NCBI GenBank assembly: GCA_024413875.1
Contig: JAKSVY010000070.1
Span: 1 to 6,323, forward strand
Length of the DNA: 6,323 bases
Reading direction: 5' to 3'
Origin: Bacilli bacterium
GTDB taxonomy: Bacteria > Bacillota_I > Bacilli_A > RFN20 > CAG-826
Positions 1 through 5,848 of this stretch are shown piece after piece. Made by a program: the position numbers and the translations under genes. Under the pieces are notes generated by a model. It was not told where the DNA came from. It did not search any database and worked only from the letters and a program-made list of their open reading frames with translations. The number at the start of each line of letters is the position of its first letter. Position 1 is the first letter of the stretch.

Positions 1-99
1 AGCAAACAAAATTCATAAAAGCATTTCTTAACAACGTAGTTGTTCTACCGAAAAAGAAGCAAACAAAAAAGGGGAGTTAAGAATTTTCATTTCTTAACA
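1..99 (+). repeat. Imperfect direct duplication in the upstream terminator region
   Basis: AGCAAACAAAA occurs at 1-11 and 58-68, and CATTTCTTAACA at 22-33 and 88-99. The two words occur in the same order in both copies, but the spacer is 10 bases in the first and 19 in the second. The second copy supplies one arm of the terminator hairpin; the first has lost the matching arm. This looks like a decayed tandem duplication of a terminator. A separate small inverted repeat, AACAAC-gta-GTTGTT, sits at 30-44. Confidence 0.4.
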
Positions 100-110
100 G
101 CCCCTTTTCT
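67..110 (+). terminator. Strong intrinsic terminator of an upstream transcript
   Basis: AAAAGGGG at 67-74 pairs with CCCCTTTT at 101-108. TTAAGAA preceded by G (76-83) pairs with TTCTTAAC (91-98). The loop is 84-90, with a small bulge at 75 and 99-100. The T-rich 3' side makes it a good terminator on the plus strand, and the A-rich 5' side means it could also work on the minus strand. It presumably ends a gene lying before the window. Confidence 0.8.
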
Positions 111-179
111 TTATAATTCTCGAACTCGCGACTCCATGAGGATTTTTATAAGTTTTACTTTATTTTTTAAACGCGCGTA

Positions 180-188
180 TGCTATATT
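180..188 (+). promoter_or_regulatory. Candidate extended -10 promoter for the HTH gene
   Basis: TG at 180-181, one base, then TATATT at 183-188 forms an extended -10 element. No good -35 is visible (TTATTT at 160-165). The 8-bp palindrome ACGCGCGT (171-178) lies directly upstream and could be an operator. Transcription from about 195 would give the HTH gene an untranslated leader of about 170 nt. An AGGAGGG at 204-210 in that leader has no ATG, GTG or TTG at a usable distance. Confidence 0.35.
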
Positions 189-368
189 ATTACCACTCGC
201 AAAAGGAGGGAGTCATCAAAACAAACATGAAGCAATAAGTACTCTGATATTGATGATAAAAAAGCGTAAAAATGAATTTTGAACCCTTGTCAGGACAGAC
301 TAACGGGATAAGTACGCTTAAAAATCTATTTATCATTTACCAAAATCATCAAAAAGGAGGAAACTTAA

Positions 369-608
369 ATGCAATACGATGAAATGTTTGTAAGACAACT
401 TACAAAAAAGGCCCAATTCAAGGCAGGTTCAGTAATGGACTTAAGCGCTGCAATTGGGGCAAGCGAGAAATCCATTTACAAATGGATGAACGGCACAAGC
501 ATGCCAAAAGCAGAATACTTGCTTAAAATGCTTGATATGATGGGCTACTTAATTACCCCACCATGTAATGGCAAACCTTACACTAATGGATCTTCAGTGG
601 TTCATTAG
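369..608 (+). CDS. Small XRE/Cro-type helix-turn-helix protein
   Basis: A 79-residue protein with one recognisable element. Residues 22-29 (VMDLSAAI) form a first helix, GAS at 30-32 is the turn, and residues 33-42 (EKSIYKWMNG) form the recognition helix. These are followed by the conserved Pro and the amphipathic helix EYLLKMLDMMG (49-59). This is the XRE/Cro pattern, so it probably binds DNA as a repressor or regulator; its target is unknown. AAGGAGG at 354-360 lies 8 bases before the ATG, an excellent ribosome site. The gene stands alone, with a candidate promoter at 180 and a terminator at 630. The short Gly/Asn/Ser-rich tail (67-79) is probably disordered and there is no effector domain. 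It could be a phage or plasmid remnant, a stray antitoxin-like protein, or a regulator of the neighbouring RNA or rnf operon. The DNA-binding fold is fairly secure; the role is not. Confidence 0.75.
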   Translation: MQYDEMFVRQLTKKAQFKAGSVMDLSAAIGASEKSIYKWMNGTSMPKAEYLLKMLDMMGYLITPPCNGKPYTNGSSVVH

Positions 609-629
609 AGTAAGAAAAGCTTGATGAAT

Positions 630-659
630 AGCGTCCTAAAAGGGCGCTTTTTCTTTTTC
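630..659 (+). terminator. Intrinsic terminator of the HTH gene
   Basis: GCGTCCT at 631-637 pairs with AGGGCGC at 641-647 around an AAA loop, with one extra A-T pair (630/648). The stem includes one G-T pair. A long T-rich tract (648-659) follows at once. It starts 21 bases after the HTH stop codon. Confidence 0.85.
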
Positions 660-700
660 TTCTGAATTCTCGAGTTCGAGAGAGATATTTTAAAGTTATG

Positions 701-709
701 TGTTATAGT
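701..709 (+). promoter_or_regulatory. Candidate extended -10 promoter of the large RNA
   Basis: TG at 701-702, one base, then TATAGT at 704-709 makes an extended -10 element, which does not need a good -35; none is visible. The predicted start near 715-717 falls right at the first hairpin of the RNA. The palindrome at 668-681 lies about 25 bases upstream, where a regulator could act. Confidence 0.45.
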
Positions 710-714
710 TATTC

Positions 715-1338
715 ACGTTGAAAGGTTGATCCCTTCCAACAACTGATTTTTGAAAACATTATGCAACCAGGTGAAGAGGGCTTGTTGCTCTGCCTGGACC
801 TGCCTTGTAGTAACTGAAGGCGCCCGATAGAGTGCTGGATGTGAAAAGCATTATAGTAATGTAATGCTTAATTCCCAAAAGGATAGTTATGGCAGTGGTG
901 CATGATAAGACGTTATTTAAGCAAGTGTATTCGTCGGCCCGACAAGTGGTTTACAAATAATAACCGAAAGGTTTTCCTACCAAATGGGGGATGGAAGGTG
1001 AGATGTTCATCGACCCGGGTGCCTCAAGGAAGGGTATGCATTGAAGCCAGGAAACTGGTGTATAACGATGGCCACACGTCTAAGTAGCAGAACTGCATAG
1101 GATGTATAGATTCTAAGAAACAAAAATTCATGCTGAAACTCTGTGAAAGGTAGAAGGTATTGGTCCTTCTTATTGCTCGCTTAGAAATAAGCTATTAGTG
1201 AAGCTATTGGGTCGCTCCCTTTAGTTCAGCCACTAGTAAATATATGCTAATAAGGTAAGTCTTATATGTGTACGGCGAAGGTCGGCATATTGTGATATTT
1301 AAAAGAGACGATGGGTTTATGATCCGTTGTCTTTTTTT
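715..1338 (+). ncRNA. Large structured noncoding RNA, about 620 nt (ROOL-like candidate)
   Basis: This 620-nt stretch has no convincing reading frame but is full of hairpins. GTTG-A-AAGG (717-725) pairs with CCTT-C-CAAC (732-740). CCAGG/AGAG (767-778) pairs with CTCT/CCTGG (788-797). AAGCATTA (846-853) pairs with TAATGCTT (862-869). GTCG (933-936) pairs with CGAC (940-943). Three hairpins are capped by GAAA tetraloops: AACC/GGTT (962-973), CCAG/CTGG (1047-1058) and GCTTA/TAAGC (1179-1192). AGAAGG (1152-1157) pairs with CCTTCT (1165-1170). A long composite stem spans 1194-1237, and a stem with one bulged A spans 1266-1290. A promoter-like -10 precedes it and an intrinsic terminator ends it. 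It is also richer in G+C than the AT-rich DNA on either side. The size, the free-standing setting and the low-GC host fit ROOL (about 580 nt) better than OLE (about 610 nt, normally beside OLE-associated protein genes), but I cannot confirm a family from memory. I found no hallmark of RNase P RNA, tmRNA or SRP RNA. That it is a structured RNA is well supported; the family name is a guess. Confidence 0.7.
1305..1338 (+). terminator. Intrinsic terminator of the large RNA
   Basis: GACGATGGG at 1307-1315 pairs over nine positions (three G-T pairs) with TCCGTTGTC at 1323-1331, loop TTTATGA. The stem is extended by the A-rich 5' flank against the T tract at 1332-1338. It fixes both the strand and the 3' end of the RNA. 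Confidence 0.85.
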
Positions 1339-1474
1339 ATTTAAAAATACCAAAAAGTTGTTTTTTCATAAATCAAAATAAACTTTTAGTATTATTACAT
1401 TTTATAAATATTGGTAATTTTTCCTAAAAATACTGGAGTTCCTAAGAGCAAATGAGCCAAAAACACCCTGATAG

Positions 1475-1492
1475 TATTAAATTAATTTAATA
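1475..1492. promoter_or_regulatory. 18-bp perfect palindrome upstream of the rnf promoter
   Basis: TATTAAATTAATTTAATA reads the same on both strands with no mismatch. It lies just upstream of the likely -35 region of the rnf promoter. It could be a regulator site or simply an AT-rich upstream element. It does not match the Rex (TTGTGA-N6-TCACAA) or Fnr patterns. Confidence 0.35.
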
Positions 1493-1515
1493 TATTTTTA
1501 TACTCTATAAAATTC

Positions 1516-1521
1516 TATAAT
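1516..1521 (+). promoter_or_regulatory. Candidate -10 box of the rnf operon promoter
   Basis: A perfect TATAAT lies 48 bases before the preferred rnfC start. There is no clear -35 (TATTTT at 1493-1498 at 17-base spacing), and other AT-rich -10-like words occur nearby (TATACT at 1499-1504). The predicted start is near 1528, giving a short leader. The rest of 1339-1557 is AT-rich DNA in which I see no gene or known riboswitch. Confidence 0.45.
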
Positions 1522-1532
1522 AATGAATAGAG

Positions 1533-1547
1533 GATTACTTAGTAATC
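1533..1547 (+). promoter_or_regulatory. Inverted repeat at the start of the rnf transcript
   Basis: GATTAC-tta-GTAATC spans 1533-1547, from about the fifth base of the predicted transcript and ending five bases before the rnfC ribosome site. It may be an operator placed to block transcription, or a small RNA hairpin beside the ribosome site. Confidence 0.35.
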
Positions 1548-1552
1548 ACTAG

Positions 1553-1558
1553 AAAGGA
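1553..1558 (+). promoter_or_regulatory. rnfC ribosome binding site that decides the start
   Basis: AAAGGA lies 5 bases before the ATG at 1564 but overlaps the in-frame ATG at 1558. The second ATG is therefore the likely start, two codons shorter than the longest frame. Confidence 0.7.
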
Positions 1559-1563
1559 TGTTT

Positions 1564-2877
1564 ATGATAGCGAAAACAAGAACTATTAAAGACACTAAAG
1601 GTTTAATTAGAGAACTTCCATCGCTTCGTTATACAGATGCTAAATATCTTTATATTGGTGCATCTAATGCTCGTTGTGATAAATCAGAGATCTATGTTCA
1701 ACCTGGTGACTATGTCAAATGTTGTCAAATCATTGGCATGCGTCACGGACCTTTCTTCGATCAACCAATCCATACATCTTGCTCAGGAACCGTTATTGGT
1801 TACGAAGAACATTACCATCGTTCTGGTAAAAAAGTTAACTATTTAAAAATCGAAAACGATTTTAAGGACGAATACGCTGATTACGTAAAAGAAAGAACTC
1901 CTGAAGAAATCGCTAAACTAACTAAGGATGACATGACTGAAATCCTTAAGAACTGTGCGCTCGTCGGTTTAGGAGGATCATCTTTCCCAACCTATATCAA
2001 ATTCCAAACAAAAGAAAAAATCGACACTATTTTAATCAATGGTATTGAATGTGAACCATACATTACCGCCGATCACCGTATTATGTTTGAATTCCCAAAA
2101 CGTATCGTTACTGGAATTAAATACATTATGCAAGCTTTCAATTGTAAGAAGGCTTATATCTGTATCAAAAAGAAATACCAAGACTTAAAAGAAATGTGGA
2201 ATGAATATCTTCGTAGAGAAGAAGATGACCCACTTGGAAAAGGTATTAAGGTTTGTTGTGTTGGAAACTACTATCCACAAGGATGGGAAGTAGCGATGAT
2301 TAAATCCGCTACTGGTATCCAAATGAAACCTGGAGAACTTCCATCAAAATATGGAATCATTAACTTTAACGTATCTACAGTAGTTGGTTTATACAAGGCT
2401 ATTAGATACAATATGCCAGTTATTAAGCGTGATATCACAATTACTGGTGATGGTATTAAATATCCTACAAACTTCCGTGTTACATGTGGTACATCAGTTA
2501 AGGAATTAATTGAAAAGTGTGGTGGATACGCAAAACCTGAAGAAGAAAAAGTCTTCATTTTAGGTGGCCCTATGATGGGATGTGCTTTACCATCTGATGA
2601 CACAATTATTACAAAAACAGTTACATCAGTTATTGTTTTAAATAAATCAACATATAAGGAAGAACAATGTGTTAGATGTGGATCATGTGTTTTATCATGC
2701 CCTCAACACTTAGTACCTGTTGATATCATGAACGCTGTTAAATCAGTTAATAAAGAAAAAATCAAAGCATTAAATCCACAAAAGTGCATTGAATGTGGCT
2801 TATGCACTTATTCTTGTACAAGTAAAATTCAAGTCACAGATTATGTTAGAAGGGCAAAAATGTTAGCGAAGTTATGA
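1564..2877 (+). CDS. rnfC: Rnf complex subunit C (NADH/FMN and FeS subunit)
   Basis: This is the peripheral cytoplasmic subunit where electrons meet NAD+. From the preferred ATG it is 437 residues, normal for RnfC. It has an N-terminal barrel-sandwich part (about 44-80, ending in the IHTSCSG-type motif). A NuoF-like FMN/NADH domain follows, with GLGGSSFPT (135-143) and NGIECEPY (159-166), then an SLBB-like region with GGPMMG (334-339). Near the C terminus are two ferredoxin-type cluster motifs: Cys369, 372, 375, 379 and Cys408, 411, 414, 418. The second cluster ends in Cys-Thr instead of the usual Cys-Pro. Also unusual, the N terminus lacks the GGxHPxxxK motif, the nucleotide loop has SSFP where most have A-x-FP, and PQGWEVAMI replaces the usual PQGxEKxLI. 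The gene opens the operon, and its stop overlaps the rnfD start (ATGA). The identification is secure because of the neighbours and cluster motifs; the changes suggest a divergent branch. Confidence 0.93.
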   Translation: MIAKTRTIKDTKGLIRELPSLRYTDAKYLYIGASNARCDKSEIYVQPGDYVKCCQIIGMRHGPFFDQPIHTSCSGTVIGYEEHYHRSGKKVNYLKIENDFKDEYADYVKERTPEEIAKLTKDDMTEILKNCALVGLGGSSFPTYIKFQTKEKIDTILINGIECEPYITADHRIMFEFPKRIVTGIKYIMQAFNCKKAYICIKKKYQDLKEMWNEYLRREEDDPLGKGIKVCCVGNYYPQGWEVAMIKSATGIQMKPGELPSKYGIINFNVSTVVGLYKAIRYNMPVIKRDITITGDGIKYPTNFRVTCGTSVKELIEKCGGYAKPEEEKVFILGGPMMGCALPSDDTIITKTVTSVIVLNKSTYKEEQCVRCGSCVLSCPQHLVPVDIMNAVKSVNKEKIKALNPQKCIECGLCTYSCTSKIQVTDYVRRAKMLAKL

Positions 2878-4004
2878 TAAGTATTGTTAAAGAAACCGCT
2901 CCACACATTAGAAGAAAATCTTCAGTAACTCGCATGATGCTTGATGTCGTCATTGCTCTTTTACCTGTCGTTATCTTTTCTATTGTTGTCTATCAATGGC
3001 AAGCGGTTAAAGTATTAGGAATTTCTATCATCACAATGATTCTTTCTGAATTCGTTTATGTTGGTCTTAGAAACAAAATGCCAAATGATGGACAAAAACA
3101 TTCATTTAAAGAGAAATTTGATTATGCCTATAAAGGCCACTATACCCACGCAAACTGGATTGCTCCTTTAGTAAGTGCATTAATCTTCTCTATGATTATG
3201 CCTGCAAATGCTACATGGTATGCATGTTTTGTTGGCTCACTTGCTGGAATTGTTATTGGTAAACTCGTATTCGGCGGTTTAGGAAATAACATCTTTAACC
3301 CAGCGGCAGTTGGTATGATTGTTGCGAAAGTTTCTTTCTCTTCAAATTATCCAGCTATGAAGACAAACTGGTTCTTTGATACAGTTGCTGGTGGCACTCC
3401 ATTAACTGATGCTACAAATGGCATCACTAATGCGCTTAATGACTACTCGGTTTTAGATTTATTTATTGGTAGAACTGGTGGAACATTAGGTGAAGCATGT
3501 GCAGCATTAATTCTTGTTGGCGCAGCATATCTTCTTATAAGAAGAAGCTGTGACTTTAGAGCGTTATTCTCTTATCTTTTCTCGTTTGTTGGATTAGTCC
3601 TTGTTTCAGGACTTGTCATTAAGTTTGGTAAAGGCGTTAATATTGGATATGGCAAATTTGTTTTATACCAAATCTTATCTGGCGGTTTATTATTCGGTGT
3701 TACTTATATGATTACTGATCCAGTAACATCACCAATTACCTCTCCAGGAAGAATAATGTATGGTATGATTGCTGGCGCTCTTACAGTCTTTATTAGATTC
3801 TTTGCCGCTGTACCAGAAGGTGTAGCATTCTCAATTCTCATTGCTAATATGTTTGCTCCAGTTATCGATTACTATAAGTGGAGTTCTCCAAAATATACAT
3901 GGAAGAAGTTGCTTGTTATGGGATTATTATTTGTTATCCCAGCAGCAATTTTAGTCATTGTTATTATGTCAACAAAAGTAGGAGGTGCATGGTATGTCAA
4001 ATAG
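2874..4004 (+). CDS. rnfD: Rnf complex subunit D (membrane flavoprotein)
   Basis: A polytopic membrane subunit of 376 residues (NqrB/RnfD family) that carries FMN bound to a threonine and takes part in ion translocation. Family motifs run in order: PHIRRKSS with MLDVVIALLP (10-31), GGLGNNIFNPAAVG (134-147), the flavin site VAGGTPLT (171-178, FMN expected on Thr175), GGTLGEACA (202-210), TDPVTSPIT with GR and YG (281-297), and PEGVAFSILIANMFAPVID (314-332). The flavin motif keeps Asp at -6 (Asp169) but has Ala at -3 and Gly at -1 where Ser/Thr and Ala are usual. A polar loop at 65-92 and a C-terminal extension with an extra hydrophobic segment (345-365) make it longer than many RnfD proteins. 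The ATG overlaps the rnfC stop by four bases and no good ribosome site is seen, so translation is probably coupled to rnfC. Confidence 0.95.
   Translation: MISIVKETAPHIRRKSSVTRMMLDVVIALLPVVIFSIVVYQWQAVKVLGISIITMILSEFVYVGLRNKMPNDGQKHSFKEKFDYAYKGHYTHANWIAPLVSALIFSMIMPANATWYACFVGSLAGIVIGKLVFGGLGNNIFNPAAVGMIVAKVSFSSNYPAMKTNWFFDTVAGGTPLTDATNGITNALNDYSVLDLFIGRTGGTLGEACAALILVGAAYLLIRRSCDFRALFSYLFSFVGLVLVSGLVIKFGKGVNIGYGKFVLYQILSGGLLFGVTYMITDPVTSPITSPGRIMYGMIAGALTVFIRFFAAVPEGVAFSILIANMFAPVIDYYKWSSPKYTWKKLLVMGLLFVIPAAILVIVIMSTKVGGAWYVK
3980..3985 (+). promoter_or_regulatory. rnfG ribosome binding site that decides the start
   Basis: AGGAGG inside the end of rnfD lies 8 bases before the ATG at 3994. 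An in-frame GTG at 3985 overlaps this site and cannot use it, so the ATG is chosen. Confidence 0.85.
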
Positions 4005-4521
4005 TAAAAAATATATCATTACTTCCTTAACTCTTTGCGCAATTGGTGCGGTTTCTGCCTTAGCAATTTCAGGAACTAACCTTTTAACAAAGAATCAAAT
4101 CGAAGCCAATACAAAGAAGGCGCAAGAGAAAGCGTTAAATGAAATTTTTGAAAACGCTACATTCTCTGAAGCTAAAAATGATTTCAAGGGTAGTGAAACT
4201 AATTATTTAGTTAACTACTATGTAGCATTTGATTCATCAAACAATGAACTTGGATATGTTTATTATGTTGATGGACGTAATGCTTATGGAGAAATCGCAA
4301 TGATGGTAGGGGTTACTGATTTAGGTATCGGACAATTCTCTATCGTCACAAACACTCAATCATTTGCATCAACACTTGAAGATAACTATATCGTTCCAAA
4401 CCAAAATGGTGAGAAAGATTTAGATGATGTTTCTTGCGGCGCAACATATGGTGCAAAGTTAATTAAAGCAATGGCGGAACAAGCTAATGCTGATTATCTT
4501 GTTCAAAAAGGAGGTAACTAA
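3994..4521 (+). CDS. rnfG: Rnf complex subunit G (covalent FMN subunit), divergent
   Basis: A 175-residue membrane-anchored flavoprotein. One N-terminal helix (about 7-30) follows Lys5-Lys6, so the remaining domain should face outside. It is the FMN-binding domain shared with NqrC. The flavin site is DVSCGATYGAKLI (145-157), FMN expected on Thr151. Asp145 at -6 is kept, but the usual Ser/Thr at -3 is Cys148, and Gly replaces the Ser/Thr two residues after. The ETPGLG motif found in most RnfG proteins is not recognisable; TNTQSFASTLED (119-130) stands in its place. The protein is shorter than typical family members (about 190-220). The start overlaps rnfD by 11 bases and the stop is two bases before rnfE. 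Family membership rests on the GAT site, anchor, size and operon position. Flavinylation needs an ApbE enzyme, which is not in the window. Confidence 0.88.
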   Translation: MSNSKKYIITSLTLCAIGAVSALAISGTNLLTKNQIEANTKKAQEKALNEIFENATFSEAKNDFKGSETNYLVNYYVAFDSSNNELGYVYYVDGRNAYGEIAMMVGVTDLGIGQFSIVTNTQSFASTLEDNYIVPNQNGEKDLDDVSCGATYGAKLIKAMAEQANADYLVQKGGN

Positions 4522-4523
4522 TT

Positions 4524-5261
4524 ATGGCGAAAGAAAAAGTAGACCAAAAAAAGAACTTCCTTAAGGGTTTATTCATTGAAAACCCATTATTTGTCGCAAT
4601 CTTAGGAACATGTCCTGCTTTAGCAACTACAAAATCAATTGAAGCTGCTATTGGTATGGGTATTCTCTTTACAATTGTTCTTATTTGTTCAAATGTTATC
4701 ATCTCGTTAATTAGAAAACTAATTCCAGATGAAATTAGAACTCCAGCATACATCGTTGTTATCGCTACATTCGTTACAATGGTTAAGATGCTTTCTCAAG
4801 CATTTCTTCCAGAACTTTATTCAACATTAGGTGTCTTTATTTCTCTTATTGTTGTTAACTGTATTGTTCTTGGAAGAGCAGAAGCATTTGCATCTAAAAA
4901 TGATGTTGGTTCATCATTTATTGATGCTTGTGGTATGGGGCTTGGCTATACAATTGCATTACTTGCAATGGCATTTGTCCGTGAACTTCTTGGAACTGGT
5001 ATGTTTACCTTTGGTAAAATCTTTACCTTTATTCCACTTGTAAGAATTCCAGTCTTAAAGTGTCCAGGAGTATATGATTACTCAATTTCTCTTTTCCAAC
5101 TCCCTGCTGGAGCATTCATTGTCTTTGGTGTAATCTTAGCAGTTATCGCTGCTATCAATAACACCAAAAAAGAAAATGCTGCTGCAAGAAAGAAAGCAGA
5201 AGCGGCTAAGGCTAAAGCATTAGCGGCTCAAAAAGCTACTGAAGCAAAGGAGGCTAAGTAA
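4524..5261 (+). CDS. rnfE: Rnf complex subunit E
   Basis: An integral membrane subunit (NqrD/RnfE family, six helices) that with RnfA forms an inverted pair holding an iron-sulfur centre in the membrane core. The family signature is clear: IENPLFVAILGTCPALA (18-34), AAIGMG (41-46), IPDEIRTPAYIVVIA (67-81), GVFISLIVVNCIVLGRAEAFA (103-123), SSFIDACGMGLGYT (130-143) and VRELLGTG (152-159). Cys30 and Cys113 match the cluster-ligand cysteines known from the NQR/Rnf family. The usual FIPLI is FISLI here. After the last helix (about 192-211) comes a highly charged Ala/Lys-rich tail of roughly 30 residues (214-245), absent from most RnfE proteins that I know. AAGGAGGT ends 8 bases before the ATG, which lies two bases after the rnfG stop. 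Confidence 0.96.
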   Translation: MAKEKVDQKKNFLKGLFIENPLFVAILGTCPALATTKSIEAAIGMGILFTIVLICSNVIISLIRKLIPDEIRTPAYIVVIATFVTMVKMLSQAFLPELYSTLGVFISLIVVNCIVLGRAEAFASKNDVGSSFIDACGMGLGYTIALLAMAFVRELLGTGMFTFGKIFTFIPLVRIPVLKCPGVYDYSISLFQLPAGAFIVFGVILAVIAAINNTKKENAAARKKAEAAKAKALAAQKATEAKEAK

Positions 5262-5262
5262 T

Positions 5263-5847
5263 ATGAATTATCTTGTTACCTTCTTATTAGGCATTATCTC
5301 AGCAATGCTTATTGATAACGTTGTCTTATCTCGTTTCTATGGTATCTGTCCTTTCTTAGGCGTTTCAAATAAACCTAAGAGTGCAGTTGGTATGGGATTT
5401 GCGGTTGTCTTTGTTATCGTAATTGCTAGCGCTGTTTGCTGGCCTCTTTATAAACTTCTTGAACTTGCTCAAATTCCATTTATGGACACAGTAGTGTACA
5501 TCCTTGTTATTGCGTCGCTTGTTCAATTAGTTGGATTATTTATCAAAAAATACTCACCATCATTATATAAAGCACTTGGTATTTACTTACCACTTATTAC
5601 AACAAACTGTGCTGTTCTTGGTGTTGTTCAAGGAAACAGTGATCAAGGCTTTACTTTCCTTGAATCAATGGCAAACGCTGTTGGTACATCACTTGGATTC
5701 CTTCTTGTCATCTTTGTCTTCTCTTGCATCCGTGTAAGATTAGATGGTCCTAATGCTCCTAAAGCATTTAGAGGACTTCCTATTGCATTAATTACCGCTG
5801 CTATTATGGCGTTAGCCTTCATTGGCCTTACAGGAATGGTTGGATAA
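5263..5847 (+). CDS. rnfA: Rnf complex subunit A
   Basis: A six-helix membrane subunit, 194 residues, the standard length for RnfA (NqrE paralogue). Hallmarks are DNVVLSRFYGICPFLGVS (18-35), AVGMGFAV (41-48), KKYSPSLYKALGIYLPLITT (95-114) and NCAVLG (115-120). Cys29 and Cys116 are the expected ligands of the cluster shared with RnfE Cys30 and Cys113. The C-terminal part has RGLPIALITAAIMALAF (170-186). AAAGGAGG (5246-5253), which lies inside the end of rnfE, is 9 bases before the ATG; one base separates the two genes. No changes to key residues are seen. Confidence 0.97.
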   Translation: MNYLVTFLLGIISAMLIDNVVLSRFYGICPFLGVSNKPKSAVGMGFAVVFVIVIASAVCWPLYKLLELAQIPFMDTVVYILVIASLVQLVGLFIKKYSPSLYKALGIYLPLITTNCAVLGVVQGNSDQGFTFLESMANAVGTSLGFLLVIFVFSCIRVRLDGPNAPKAFRGLPIALITAAIMALAFIGLTGMVG

Positions 5848-5848
5848 T

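Larger units (their letters stand above)
118..681. repeat. Inverted 11-mer flanking the HTH cassette
   Basis: TCTCGAACTCG reads on the plus strand at 118-128 and on the minus strand at 671-681. The pair brackets the HTH gene with its leader and terminator. The right copy is also part of the palindrome TCTCGA-gt-TCGAGA (668-681). Each copy lies shortly after a terminator. The pair may mark the ends of an inserted cassette, or be related operators. The similarity does not extend convincingly past 11 bases. Confidence 0.3.

Noticed and set aside
40..282. 80-residue open frame at the left end
   Set aside because: It crosses the strong terminator hairpin at 67-108, lacks a ribosome site and has no protein-like pattern.
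820..845. GCGCCCGATAGAGTG resembles the 5' end of bacterial group II introns
   Set aside because: No domain V-like hairpin with an AGC triad is seen before the terminator, no intron protein is present, and the hairpins begin about 100 bases upstream of this word.
902..1087. 61-residue open frame inside the structured RNA
   Set aside because: No ribosome site, no recognisable motif, and it runs through several perfect hairpins including two GAAA-capped ones.
715..1338. RNase P RNA, tmRNA or SRP RNA
   Set aside because: I found no GAGGAAAGTCC-type RNase P core, no tmRNA tag frame or tRNA-like ends, and no SRP core motif.
1339..1474. Riboswitch before rnfC
   Set aside because: The region is AT-rich and lies upstream of the likely promoter; no conserved riboswitch core, such as that of the FMN class, is visible.
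2271..2603. 110-residue frame on the minus strand within rnfC
   Set aside because: Shadow of rnfC, whose motifs are intact on the plus strand.
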